Shown here piece by piece: positions 9,154 to 16,223 of a stretch of DNA of 64,000 nt (position 1 is its first letter; the number at the start of each line of letters is the position of its first letter). Both the position numbers and the translations under genes were made by a program. The notes under the pieces were generated by a model. That model had not been told where the DNA came from. It searched no databases and saw only the letters and a list, made by a program, of their open reading frames with translations. The DNA is from Janthinobacterium sp. 1_2014MBL_MicDiv (GTDB lineage: Bacteria > Pseudomonadota > Gammaproteobacteria > Burkholderiales > Burkholderiaceae_D). The stretch spans positions 1,736,001 to 1,800,000 of the forward strand of contig NZ_CP011319.1 in NCBI RefSeq assembly GCF_001865675.1, written 5' to 3'.

Positions 9154-10137
9154 TCAGGCGCTGACCTTGCGGCGGCTGGCATAGCCCAATCCAGCCAGGC
9201 CCAGGCCCAGCAGGGCCAAGGTGCCCGGTTCCGGTGCCGCTTGCTGTTTCACGAGGTCCACGCTTTCCACCGCGTTCAGGGTCAGCGTGTAGTTGCCGGC
9301 GCTTAAGGCATTGCTGACGGCGCTGAAGTTGCCGCCGCAGCCCGTGCCTACGCCCGTGCCCGTGGGTGTGCCGCAGCCGGTGGGGTCATAGGTGAACAGA
9401 TTGCCGCGCGTCAGGAAGTTGGTCGCCAGGCTGGTGTTCAGGTTGGCATCGTCGGCCGATTCCGTGCCGCCCGAGATGCCCGAGCCGACCACGCCGTCGG
9501 GTGTCCAGTTGAAGACCGTCGCGCCAGTCGAGTCGGTGATGGTGAAGGTGACCACCAGGTTGGCCGTCGCCGTGGACAGGGGGCCGACATTGTTTTGCAA
9601 GAAGACCTGCATGAAGGGCGAGGACAGGAAGTCAAAGCTCAGGGTTGCCGTTGGCGAGCCGACGACGAAGTTGACCGAGAAACCTGTGGTCGAGCCGTTG
9701 CGCCCGGAAGCGTCGGCCGTTCCGGAGGGGTCGTCCAGGTGGACTTCGGCCACGTTGACGGCTTGCGTGGAAGTGGAGCCGGGCGGGAACGAGGGGAATT
9801 GCGTGCTGACGATTTGCGCATCGCCGCGCGAATAGTTGCCCGACGGGCCTTGCTGCGTGAAGTCGTTCTCGCCCTTGGTGACGGCGCCGACCGTGGCGCG
9901 CGGCGAATCGAGTGTGCCGGGACCGCCCTGGATGACGCTCACGCCATTCAGGGTGGCCGTGCTGCGCGAGATGGTGGTGCTGTTCAGGGCCGTGATCGAG
10001 CCCGTGGCGGCGGCGATCTGCAGGCCGAAGATGTTGTTGTAGGAGTAGCCGTAGCCGCCCGCCTGGGCGCTACCGGCGGCGCACAGCATGGCCAGTGCCG
10101 CCGCGGCCGGGAGCAGTTTCAGTTGGGATAATTTCAT
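9154..10137 (-). CDS. PEP-CTERM sorting-domain exported protein
   Basis: A 327-residue secreted protein with signal peptide (cleavage near GSAQA, residue about 26) and a canonical PEP-CTERM tail: PEPGTLALLGLGLAGLGY then SRRK. Family knowledge: such proteins are processed by exosortase (XrtA/EpsH) at the inner membrane and end in the matrix or on the surface. The body shares many blocks with the neighbouring paralog at 7996-9012, pointing to tandem duplication. The ATG at 10137 was preferred to an overlapping GTG at 10146 because GAGGTGA lies five bases before it. A sigma-54-type promoter lies about 75 nt upstream, matching the RpoN control known for PEP-CTERM regulons. Confidence 0.9.
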   Translation of the reverse strand: MKLSQLKLLPAAAALAMLCAAGSAQAGGYGYSYNNIFGLQIAAATGSITALNSTTISRSTATLNGVSVIQGGPGTLDSPRATVGAVTKGENDFTQQGPSGNYSRGDAQIVSTQFPSFPPGSTSTQAVNVAEVHLDDPSGTADASGRNGSTTGFSVNFVVGSPTATLSFDFLSSPFMQVFLQNNVGPLSTATANLVVTFTITDSTGATVFNWTPDGVVGSGISGGTESADDANLNTSLATNFLTRGNLFTYDPTGCGTPTGTGVGTGCGGNFSAVSNALSAGNYTLTLNAVESVDLVKQQAAPEPGTLALLGLGLAGLGYASRRKVSA

Positions 10138-10211
10138 TTGGATCACCTCACATCATGTGGTTGGGGAAGTCTTGCCTGAGCCCTGTCGGCAGGTGCTCAT
10201 GGCCAGTACCA

Positions 10212-10227
10212 AGCGACTTCCATGCCA
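10212..10227 (-). promoter_or_regulatory. Candidate sigma-54 (RpoN) -24/-12 promoter for PEP-CTERM gene
   Basis: The minus strand reads TGGCATGGAAGTCGCT, with the GG-N10-GC spacing of sigma-54 promoters and only two mismatches to TGGCACRNNNNTTGCW. The predicted start site is near 10200, giving a leader of about 60 nt to the ATG at 10137. Confidence 0.65.
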
Positions 10228-10324
10228 ATGCATGAGATTCTTTTAAAATCAATGACTTGGCCGGCTTTTGTTGACGTGGTGCAGGTGTTGGCGCAGGCGC
10301 TGTAAGAAAAGCCGACGGCGGCCG

Positions 10325-11557
10325 TCAGGGCTGGCCGCCGTGGGGAGCCGGGGCCAGCAGGGCCCGGATGTTGGCCAGCAGGCGCGGCGCCGGCGGGCAA
10401 GCCTGGAAGGCGGCCGCCAGTTGCCGCGCCGCCAGCCTGGCCTGGGCATCGTCCAGCATCCGCGTGGCCGCATGGCGCAAGGCCGTTTCCTGGAAGCGGT
10501 CGGCGCGCAGCAGCAGGCCGGCGCCGGCGCCGACGATGCCATGCATGTTCAGGAACTGGTCGAGATTGCCGGCGATGCCGATCACGGGCACGCCCGCCGT
10601 CAGCGCCTGCTGGCTGGTGGGGCTGCCGCCGTTGCAAATGACCAGGCTGGCGCGGCGGGCGGCCGCATCGCCGGGCAGGAAGGGGGCGACAAAGGCGTTG
10701 GGCGGCACGGCATCGACGCGGATGGTGCCGGCCGTGGCCGCCAGCACGGTGACGGGCAGGGGGGCCAGCGCGCGCAGCACGCGCGGCAGCAGCTGGCCCT
10801 GGCCGGAACTGCCCAGGGTGACGTAGATGATGGGGCGTCCACTGCTCAGCTCCGCGCGCTGCCACCAGTCCGGCAGCTCGAGCGGCGGGGCCCAGATGAC
10901 GGCGCCCAGGTAGTCGTGCGTGGGCGGCATGGCCTGCGGCGCAAACAGTTGCGGGATGTCCGCGTACAAGGTGCGGTCGGCATCCGTATAGGTGCGGCGC
11001 AGGTCGCTGCCCAGCGATGGCAGGCCGTGGTGGCGGCGCACGCGGTTCAGGGGCACGGCGTGCGAGGCGAAGGCCAGCGGGCGGATCAGGCGGAACAGGG
11101 GGTTGGCCAGCCAGATGGGCAGCACGCTGGTGAGGGGCAGGCTGGGCACCGTGTAATGCTGGCGCACGTGGGGACTCCAGTAGGCATTGCTGACGGTCAT
11201 GTAGGGAATGCGCTGCAGGCGCGCACTGACGGACAGCGACAGGCGAAAGTCGCCGATGACGAGGTCGGGCTGCACGGTGTCGAGCAGGCGCAGATCGTCT
11301 GCCACGTATTGCAGCAGCGTGCTTTCTGTATAGACGGGCTTGCCTTTGGCCAGCGCCTGCAGAAATTGCTGTGAAGGTATGCTGTCGATGCGCCAGCGTC
11401 GCAACGCGGCTTGCCTGAAGCAGAAGTCATATCCGTCCGCGCAGGCAAAGTGCACGTCGTACGCATCCTCGTCCAAGCCTTGCGCCAGGCTCAGTGGGCG
11501 GCCGATATGGGCCAGGGTCACTGCCTCGGCCATGAAAAGAATTTTTGTGCGCGTCAT
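10325..11557 (-). CDS. Glycosyltransferase of the UDP-glucuronosyl/macrolide type (GT1-like)
   Basis: A 410-residue GT-B-fold enzyme. The N-terminal acceptor half begins MTRTKILFMAEAVTLAHIGR. The C-terminal donor half contains IIYVTLGSSGQG and a nucleotide-sugar binding region with NGGSPTSQQALTAGVPVIGI and NLDQFLNMHGI, which is the GT1 signature layout. No signal peptide or membrane anchor. The ATG at 11557 fits the family N-terminus better than an upstream in-frame start at 11614. Acceptor and sugar are unknown; surface glycolipid, carotenoid or natural-product glycosylation are possible. Its closeness to the PEP-CTERM genes may be chance. Confidence 0.82.
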   Translation of the reverse strand: MTRTKILFMAEAVTLAHIGRPLSLAQGLDEDAYDVHFACADGYDFCFRQAALRRWRIDSIPSQQFLQALAKGKPVYTESTLLQYVADDLRLLDTVQPDLVIGDFRLSLSVSARLQRIPYMTVSNAYWSPHVRQHYTVPSLPLTSVLPIWLANPLFRLIRPLAFASHAVPLNRVRRHHGLPSLGSDLRRTYTDADRTLYADIPQLFAPQAMPPTHDYLGAVIWAPPLELPDWWQRAELSSGRPIIYVTLGSSGQGQLLPRVLRALAPLPVTVLAATAGTIRVDAVPPNAFVAPFLPGDAAARRASLVICNGGSPTSQQALTAGVPVIGIAGNLDQFLNMHGIVGAGAGLLLRADRFQETALRHAATRMLDDAQARLAARQLAAAFQACPPAPRLLANIRALLAPAPHGGQP

Positions 11558-11723
11558 TGGATGGGCTCTTGCGTCGTCTCCCGTGATGCAGTTTTGCCTG
11601 CCGGATGCCTGCAAGGTTGGAGTGGCGAACCGGCGTTTGGTTCCCGCCGCGCGTGGCCAGGCGTGGCTGCTGGGCGCCAGGCTTTCCCGTCATCGGCTAG
11701 AGTGAGCGTAAAGGAGGTCCGCC

Positions 11724-11897
11724 ATGCACCCACTATCCCGCGATATTCCGCGGCGCGCGCACAGCACGCCAGAACCCGATATGCCGCCGCCGCCCGAAGG
11801 CGATCCGCTTACGCCGCCGCTGGAGCCGCCGCCGCACATCGATCCCGTGCCGGTCGAGGAGCCGACGCCGCCAGCGCCACCCGTCAAGATGGGGTGA
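11724..11897 (+). CDS. Proline-rich micro-protein (57 aa), hypothetical
   Basis: A small frame starting MHPLSRDIPRRAHSTPEPDM and continuing as a Pro/Glu-rich chain to VKMG, then TGA. A near-perfect Shine-Dalgarno AAAGGAGGT (11710-11718) sits five bases before the ATG, the best ribosome site in this part of the window, which is the main reason to call it. About one third of the residues are proline and there is no hydrophobic segment. It is divergent from the glycosyltransferase gene. Function unknown; a glycine-rich frame on the opposite strand is its shadow. Confidence 0.55.
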   Translation: MHPLSRDIPRRAHSTPEPDMPPPPEGDPLTPPLEPPPHIDPVPVEEPTPPAPPVKMG

Positions 11898-12118
11898 GCG
11901 ACAGGCGGCGTGCCGGCGCACCTGCCGCCACGCCCTTTATTTCCAGTCGGAAATGGAATGCGCGCGCGGCGGTATCGCCACGCCATTTAAACAACAAAAA
12001 AGCCAATAAATGTTGCCGAGTGGATACAAAATGCGTGCTAACTGCTGTGTGTCATGCGGCCGTCACGATTCTGTTCTTATAATGAGACATCATAAAAATT
12101 CTTGTACAGGAGACCATC

Positions 12119-12256
12119 ATGGGCAATTCCTTGCATAACAAAATTTACCTGGGCAGGCGGCCCGCGATTACCGGCAAGAACCTGATGGCGCTCGCGGTGG
12201 CAGGCGCCGTGGCCGGTTGCGGCCTGGCGTGGTTGCTGCTGCGCACCTACAAATAA
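12119..12256 (+). CDS. Single-pass membrane micro-protein (45 aa), hypothetical
   Basis: The ATG at 12119 is preceded by CAGGAGA (12107-12113) and opens a 45-codon frame: a basic N-terminal part (MGNSLHNKIYLGRR), one hydrophobic helix (LMALAVAGAVAGCGLAWLLL) and a short RTYK end. A perfect TATAAT at 12078-12083 lies about 35 nt upstream, though no good -35 box accompanies it. This looks like an independently expressed inner-membrane peptide with N-in topology. Function unknown. Confidence 0.6.
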   Translation: MGNSLHNKIYLGRRPAITGKNLMALAVAGAVAGCGLAWLLLRTYK

Positions 12257-12385
12257 GCGTCAGCCAGCCCGTGTTTCAGCCATCCGTTCGCTGCGCGGGC
12301 GGTGGCAGATTCACGTTGCCTGTTGCCGATGCGCAGCGGGGCGCGTACCATGGGGGCCGAACACCTGGCCTTTTATGGAAAAGTA

Positions 12386-12754
12386 ATGAAGAACGAGAAA
12401 TTAACGACCGATGAATATGACGCGCTGGAGCAAGTTGCACGCGGCATCAAGACCGAGCGCCCGAGCGCTTGCGTTGCCCGCAATGCCAAGCGCCTGTCCG
12501 GCCTGAAGCTGCTCAGCTATGCGCGCGATGGCCGCCTGTCCATCACCGAGAAGGCGCAACAACTGCTGTTCCTGCGTCGCTGCATCATGGGCTTGCGCGC
12601 CGTGGCCGTCGACCCGTTGACCAAGCTGGACACGGACGTGGCCTATTTCCTGGGCAAGAAAGCCCACATCGTGGCGCGCGCCGAGGGCGAGGGCCACGAC
12701 ATTTCCGACAAGGGCCGCGACTCGCTGGCCGACATCGACACCCTGGGCCTGTAA
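12386..12754 (+). CDS. Conserved hypothetical protein (122 aa)
   Basis: A basic cytoplasmic protein beginning MKNEKLTTDEYDALEQVARG. The segment NAKRLSGLKLLSYARDGRLSITEKAQ reads like a winged-helix or small DNA-binding fold, but I do not recognise a specific family. The frame is open further upstream to 12302; the start at 12386 was chosen because the earlier part has unlikely composition. The ribosome site before 12386 is weak (GGAA). It ends just before a clear intrinsic terminator. Confidence 0.65.
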   Translation: MKNEKLTTDEYDALEQVARGIKTERPSACVARNAKRLSGLKLLSYARDGRLSITEKAQQLLFLRRCIMGLRAVAVDPLTKLDTDVAYFLGKKAHIVARAEGEGHDISDKGRDSLADIDTLGL

Positions 12755-12762
12755 GGCTCACC

Positions 12763-12785
12763 AACCGGCCCCTGCGGCCGGTTTT
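12763..12785 (+). terminator. Rho-independent terminator
   Basis: Perfect stem AACCGGCC (12763-12770)/GGCCGGTT (12776-12783) with a short loop and T run, 9 nt after the stop of the 122-aa ORF. Confidence 0.85.
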
Positions 12786-12829
12786 CGCATCCCCCCACCT
12801 ATTGACAACCATCCCCTTTGGAGAACACT

Positions 12830-13300
12830 TTGGACAGCGCGATGAACTGGTCGGCCCACGAATTGACGATGACGGTCCTGATGACGCCCGATATGGCCAA
12901 CTTTTCCGGCAACGTGCACGGCGGCACCATCCTGAAATACCTCGACAGCGTCGCCTACGCCTGCGCCAGCCGCTATTCGGGCAGCTACGTGGTGACCCTG
13001 TCGGTGGACCAGGTGATGTTCTTGCAACCGATCCACGTGGGCGAGCTGGTGACCTTCCTCGCCTCGATCAATTACACGGGCACGACTTCGATGGAAGTGG
13101 GTATCCGCGTGGTGACGGAAAATATCCAGCAGCGCCTGGTGCGCCATGCCAACAGCTGCTATTTCACCATGGTGGCCGTGGACGCCAACCGCAAGCCCGT
13201 GGCCGTGCCGCCGCTGGCGCTGGAGACGCCGGAGCAGCAGGTGCGCTTCGAGCAGGCCAAGCTGCGCAAGCTGTCGCGCCAGAAGGTGTCGAAGAAATAG
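12830..13300 (+). CDS. Acyl-CoA thioesterase, hotdog fold (YciA/ACOT type)
   Basis: A small thioesterase of about 156 residues that hydrolyses acyl-CoA to free acid and CoA. The hotdog signature NVHGGTILKYLDSVAYACA is present, followed by the strand block VTLSVDQVMFLQPIHVGELV and NSCYFTMVAVD; the C-terminal tail is basic (KLRKLSRQKVSKK). The start is probably the TTG at 12830: GGAGAA (12820-12825) is correctly spaced for it, too close for the in-frame TTG at 12818 and too far for the ATG at 12842. The gene is bounded by terminators on both sides and is monocistronic. Confidence 0.88.
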   Translation: MDSAMNWSAHELTMTVLMTPDMANFSGNVHGGTILKYLDSVAYACASRYSGSYVVTLSVDQVMFLQPIHVGELVTFLASINYTGTTSMEVGIRVVTENIQQRLVRHANSCYFTMVAVDANRKPVAVPPLALETPEQQVRFEQAKLRKLSRQKVSKK

Positions 13301-13327
13301 GCATCGAGCATAAGCTGTTGCAGATGC

Positions 13328-13364
13328 AAAAACGGCCACCAGAGCGATCTGGTGGCCGTTTTTT
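13328..13364. terminator. Bidirectional intrinsic terminator
   Basis: A perfect 13-bp stem AACGGCCACCAGA (13331-13343)/TCTGGTGGCCGTT (13348-13360) with GCGA tetraloop has A-tract and T-tract flanks. It can terminate both the thioesterase gene (plus) and rhlE (minus). Confidence 0.93.
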
Positions 13365-13399
13365 ATTGCCTGCCGCCGGGTGGCGGCATGGCGCCGTGA

Positions 13400-14806
13400 T
13401 TAACGGTCGCCGTAGCTGCGGCGTGCGCCGTCGGTGCTGCGCGGGTTGGAACCCTTGTAGCCGCCGCCGGTGCTTGGTGCGCCGTCTTTACGTGGTGCGC
13501 CCGGCTTGCTGAACGTGCGTTGGCCTGGTTTTGCGCCGCCGCGGTTGTCGCCTGGTTTCCAGCCGCCTGGACGGGCGCTCGAACGTGGTGCCGACGCCGT
13601 TTTCTTTGGCTCGAAACCTTCGATGACATTGACCGGGATCAATTGCTTGGTGAAGCGTTCGATGCGCTTGACGTTCATGCCTTCAGCGTGGTTCACCAGC
13701 GAGATGGCCAGGCCATTGCGGCCAGCGCGGCCGGTACGGCCGATGCGGTGGACGTAGTCTTCCGGGAACTTCGGCAGGTCGTAGTTGAACACGTGGGTGA
13801 TCGTTGGCACGTCGATACCGCGGGCGGCAACGTCGGTGGCAACCAGCACCTTGACCTGGCCGCGGCGCATGCCGTCCAGGGTGCGGTTGCGCGCGCCCTG
13901 ATGCATGTCGCCGTGCAAGGCGGCAGCCGAGAAACCGGCGATGTTCAGACGGTCGGCGATGGTGTCGGCGTCACGCTTGGTGGCGGTAAACACAACAGCC
14001 TGGTCCAGCGTTTCGTCGCGCAGCAGGTGGTCCAGCAGGCGATTCTTGTGCGACAGGTCGTCGACGAAGTGGACGCGCTGGGTGATGTTTTCATGCTTGT
14101 TGCTCGAGCTTGCCACCTGGATGACCAGCGGGTTTTTCGTGATGCGGCGCGCCATGTTGCCGACGACGCCATCGAGCGTGGCCGAGAACAGCATGGTTTG
14201 ACGGCCTTCCGGCGTCGCTTCGACGATCTTTTCGATGTCGTCGATGAAACCCATGTCCAGCATGCGGTCGGCTTCGTCCAGCACCAGGATTTCCAGTTGC
14301 GAGAAGTCGATCTTGCCCGAATCCATGTGGTCGATCAAACGGCCAGGAGTGGCGACCAGAATCTCGGGATTCTTGGCCAGCAACTGCATCTGTTTAGGAT
14401 AAGGCATGCCGCCCAGGATCGACACAGCCTTGATGCGGCGGATGCCGGTGCTGTACTTGTCGGTATTGGTCGTCACTTGCAGGGCCAGTTCGCGGGTCGG
14501 GGTCAGCACCAGCATTTTTGGCTGGGCAGCCTTGAAGCGTGGACGCTCGCCGCGGGCGCGCGATGCTTGCATTTCCTGGTTTGGCGTCTTGCCGGCGGCG
14601 CTTTGTTCGGCGCTGGCCAGTTTGTGCAGCGACGGCAGCATAAATGCCGCGGTCTTGCCCGAACCGGTCTGCGACGAGACCAGCAGGTCACGGCCTTCGA
14701 TCGCGGCTGGAATCGCTTGCGACTGTACCGCGGTTGGCGCGGTGTAGCCCGATTCGGTCAGAGCGGCGAGGATGGACGGATGCAGGCCTAAGGATTCAAA
14801 TGTCAT
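13400..14806 (-). CDS. rhlE: DEAD-box ATP-dependent RNA helicase RhlE
   Basis: A 468-residue RNA helicase. All core motifs are present: Q-motif region (TAPTAVQSQAIPA), motif I SQTGSGKT (residues 45-52), PTREL, ATPGR, DEAD (167-170), SAT (198-200), DVAARGID and HRIGRTGRAG. An extra basic insert lies at about residues 63-95, and the tail from about residue 395 is Gly/Arg/Lys/Pro-rich. This arrangement is typical of betaproteobacterial RhlE. These proteins remodel RNA in ribosome assembly and decay, often more strongly in the cold. The ATG at 14806 was chosen over 14887 because the helicase N-terminus (MTFESLGLHP) begins there. A leader hairpin lies close upstream. Confidence 0.93.
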   Translation of the reverse strand: MTFESLGLHPSILAALTESGYTAPTAVQSQAIPAAIEGRDLLVSSQTGSGKTAAFMLPSLHKLASAEQSAAGKTPNQEMQASRARGERPRFKAAQPKMLVLTPTRELALQVTTNTDKYSTGIRRIKAVSILGGMPYPKQMQLLAKNPEILVATPGRLIDHMDSGKIDFSQLEILVLDEADRMLDMGFIDDIEKIVEATPEGRQTMLFSATLDGVVGNMARRITKNPLVIQVASSSNKHENITQRVHFVDDLSHKNRLLDHLLRDETLDQAVVFTATKRDADTIADRLNIAGFSAAALHGDMHQGARNRTLDGMRRGQVKVLVATDVAARGIDVPTITHVFNYDLPKFPEDYVHRIGRTGRAGRNGLAISLVNHAEGMNVKRIERFTKQLIPVNVIEGFEPKKTASAPRSSARPGGWKPGDNRGGAKPGQRTFSKPGAPRKDGAPSTGGGYKGSNPRSTDGARRSYGDR

Positions 14807-15322
14807 TCTTTTTCTTTCGTGAAAATCAGCGTTCTTGCAAAAAGCAGAACGCAAAATAGCAACGCCAACCAAAACGAAATGACTCAACTAGAAAGAAATT
14901 TCGGCACAAAAGCTTTGCGCCGGGACGGTGTCAGGTGCGACACACAAGGCGGGAGGGCTTTATAAGCGGCATCCTGTGGATGCGCTAAGGCTTGCGAAGC
15001 TGCTAAGTTTGTAGTGCATATAACTGCGGTGTTGCCATCGCTTCAAGGGAACATATTGCAGCGCACAACGACACTATACCGTATTTGCCGCCGTTTTGCA
15101 CTGCCTAAATGGGAAGAAGCGCGAGTCCTACCACGTTTTTCGCATGTTTCCTATGTGAAATCAGTAGAAATACGTAGTTTTTGGCGGATGGGCGGCGCAG
15201 GGCCGCGATGCTGGCGGGACCGACCTCGCCATGCCCCTTCCGGTCCGGCCTGATGGGGCGCGCGGCTGGCGCCGGGCCGGCCAGGCACGAGCGGCAGGCC
15301 AGGCCTGTCCGCCCCTGCCGCA
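14807..15322. other. Intergenic region: rhlE leader/promoter and 3' region of fabI
   Basis: No convincing gene. On the minus strand a hairpin GCGTTCT/AGAACGC (14829-14852) lies about 23 nt before the rhlE start codon, and a possible -10 box TATAGT is at 15073-15078, which would give a leader of about 260 nt. The rest up to the fabI stop is GC-rich and shows only imperfect inverted repeats. Confidence 0.5.
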
Positions 15323-16111
15323 TCACTCCACTTCCGGATTGACCGCCATCACTTGCGAAAAGCCGCCATCGACGTAGGTAATCTCGCCCGTAATGCCCGA
15401 GGCCAGGTCGGACAGCAGGAAAGCGGCCGTATTGCCGACTTCCTCGATGGTGACGTTGCGGCGCAGCGGGGCGTGCTCGGCGACAAAGCCCAGCAGCTTG
15501 CTGAAGTCCTTGATGCCGGTCGCGGCCAGGGTCTTGATGGGGCCGGCCGAGATGCCGTTGGCGCGGATGCCGCGCGGACCCAGCGATTCGGCCAGGTAGC
15601 GCACGGACGCTTCCAGCGACGCCTTGGCCAGGCCCATGGTGTTGTAGTAGGGCACGGCGCGCACGGCGCCCAGGTATGTCAGCGTCAATACCGAGGCGCC
15701 CGGATGCAGCAGCGGCAGGGCGGCCTTGGCCATGGCGGGGAAGCTGTAGGCGGAAATGTCGTGCGCGATGCGGAAACTGTCGCGCGACAGGCCGTCGAGG
15801 AAGTCGCCGGCGATCGCTTCGCGCGGGGCGAAGCCGATGGCGTGCACCAGACCGTCCAATTGTTCCCAGTGCTGCGCCAGGTCGCCGAAGACGGCGCTGA
15901 TCTGCTCGTCGCTGGACACGTCGCAGTCGAACACCAGTTCGCTGCCGAATTCGGCCGCAAATTCCGTGATGCGCTCCTTGAAGCGTTCGCCCACATAGGT
16001 GAAGGCCAGGGTGGCGCCTTCGCGGTGGCAAGCCTTGGCGATGCCATAGGCAATCGAGCGATTCGACAGCAGGCCCGTGATAAGAATTTTTTTGCCTTGC
16101 AAGAAAGCCAT
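15323..16111 (-). CDS. fabI: Enoyl-[acyl-carrier-protein] reductase (NADH) FabI
   Basis: A 262-residue short-chain dehydrogenase-type enzyme that reduces trans-2-enoyl-ACP in the last step of each fatty-acid elongation round. It has the FabI nucleotide-binding block ITGLLSNRSIAYGIA and catalytic Tyr156 and Lys163 in YYNTMGLAK, the same numbering as E. coli FabI. Tyr146, also conserved in FabI, is present. The start at 16111 has CAGGAG upstream; an in-frame start at 16156 would add an unlikely tail. It lies downstream of the transglycosylase gene on the same strand, separated by a large hairpin. It is far from the fab cluster at 31-36 kb, as is common. Confidence 0.96.
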   Translation of the reverse strand: MAFLQGKKILITGLLSNRSIAYGIAKACHREGATLAFTYVGERFKERITEFAAEFGSELVFDCDVSSDEQISAVFGDLAQHWEQLDGLVHAIGFAPREAIAGDFLDGLSRDSFRIAHDISAYSFPAMAKAALPLLHPGASVLTLTYLGAVRAVPYYNTMGLAKASLEASVRYLAESLGPRGIRANGISAGPIKTLAATGIKDFSKLLGFVAEHAPLRRNVTIEEVGNTAAFLLSDLASGITGEITYVDGGFSQVMAVNPEVE

Positions 16112-16155
16112 GACGACTCCTGTCTCGGTGGGTGGGCGGGTAGGGCGGATGTACA

Positions 16156-16188
16156 ACCGGCCGCGACAGCTAAGCTGTGGCGGCCGGT
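16156..16188 (-). terminator. Large inverted repeat between the transglycosylase gene and fabI
   Basis: Arms ACCGGCCGCGACAGCT (16156-16171) and AGCTGTGGCGGCCGGT (16173-16188) pair with one mismatch. There is no T tract on the minus strand, so it may be a transcript 3' end stabiliser or a weak terminator. Confidence 0.5.
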
Positions 16189-16223
16189 GGCGTGTTTCCA
16201 GTACGAATCAGGCGTAGCGCAGC

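Noticed and set aside
11690..11986. Glycine-rich minus-strand frame of 98 codons
   Set aside because: Antisense of the proline-rich micro-ORF; it lacks a ribosome site while the plus frame has a near-perfect one.
12469..13512. A 347-codon plus-strand frame spanning two genes
   Set aside because: Runs through the terminator at 12763-12785 and overlaps the hypothetical ORF and the thioesterase in another frame; composition is unlike a protein.
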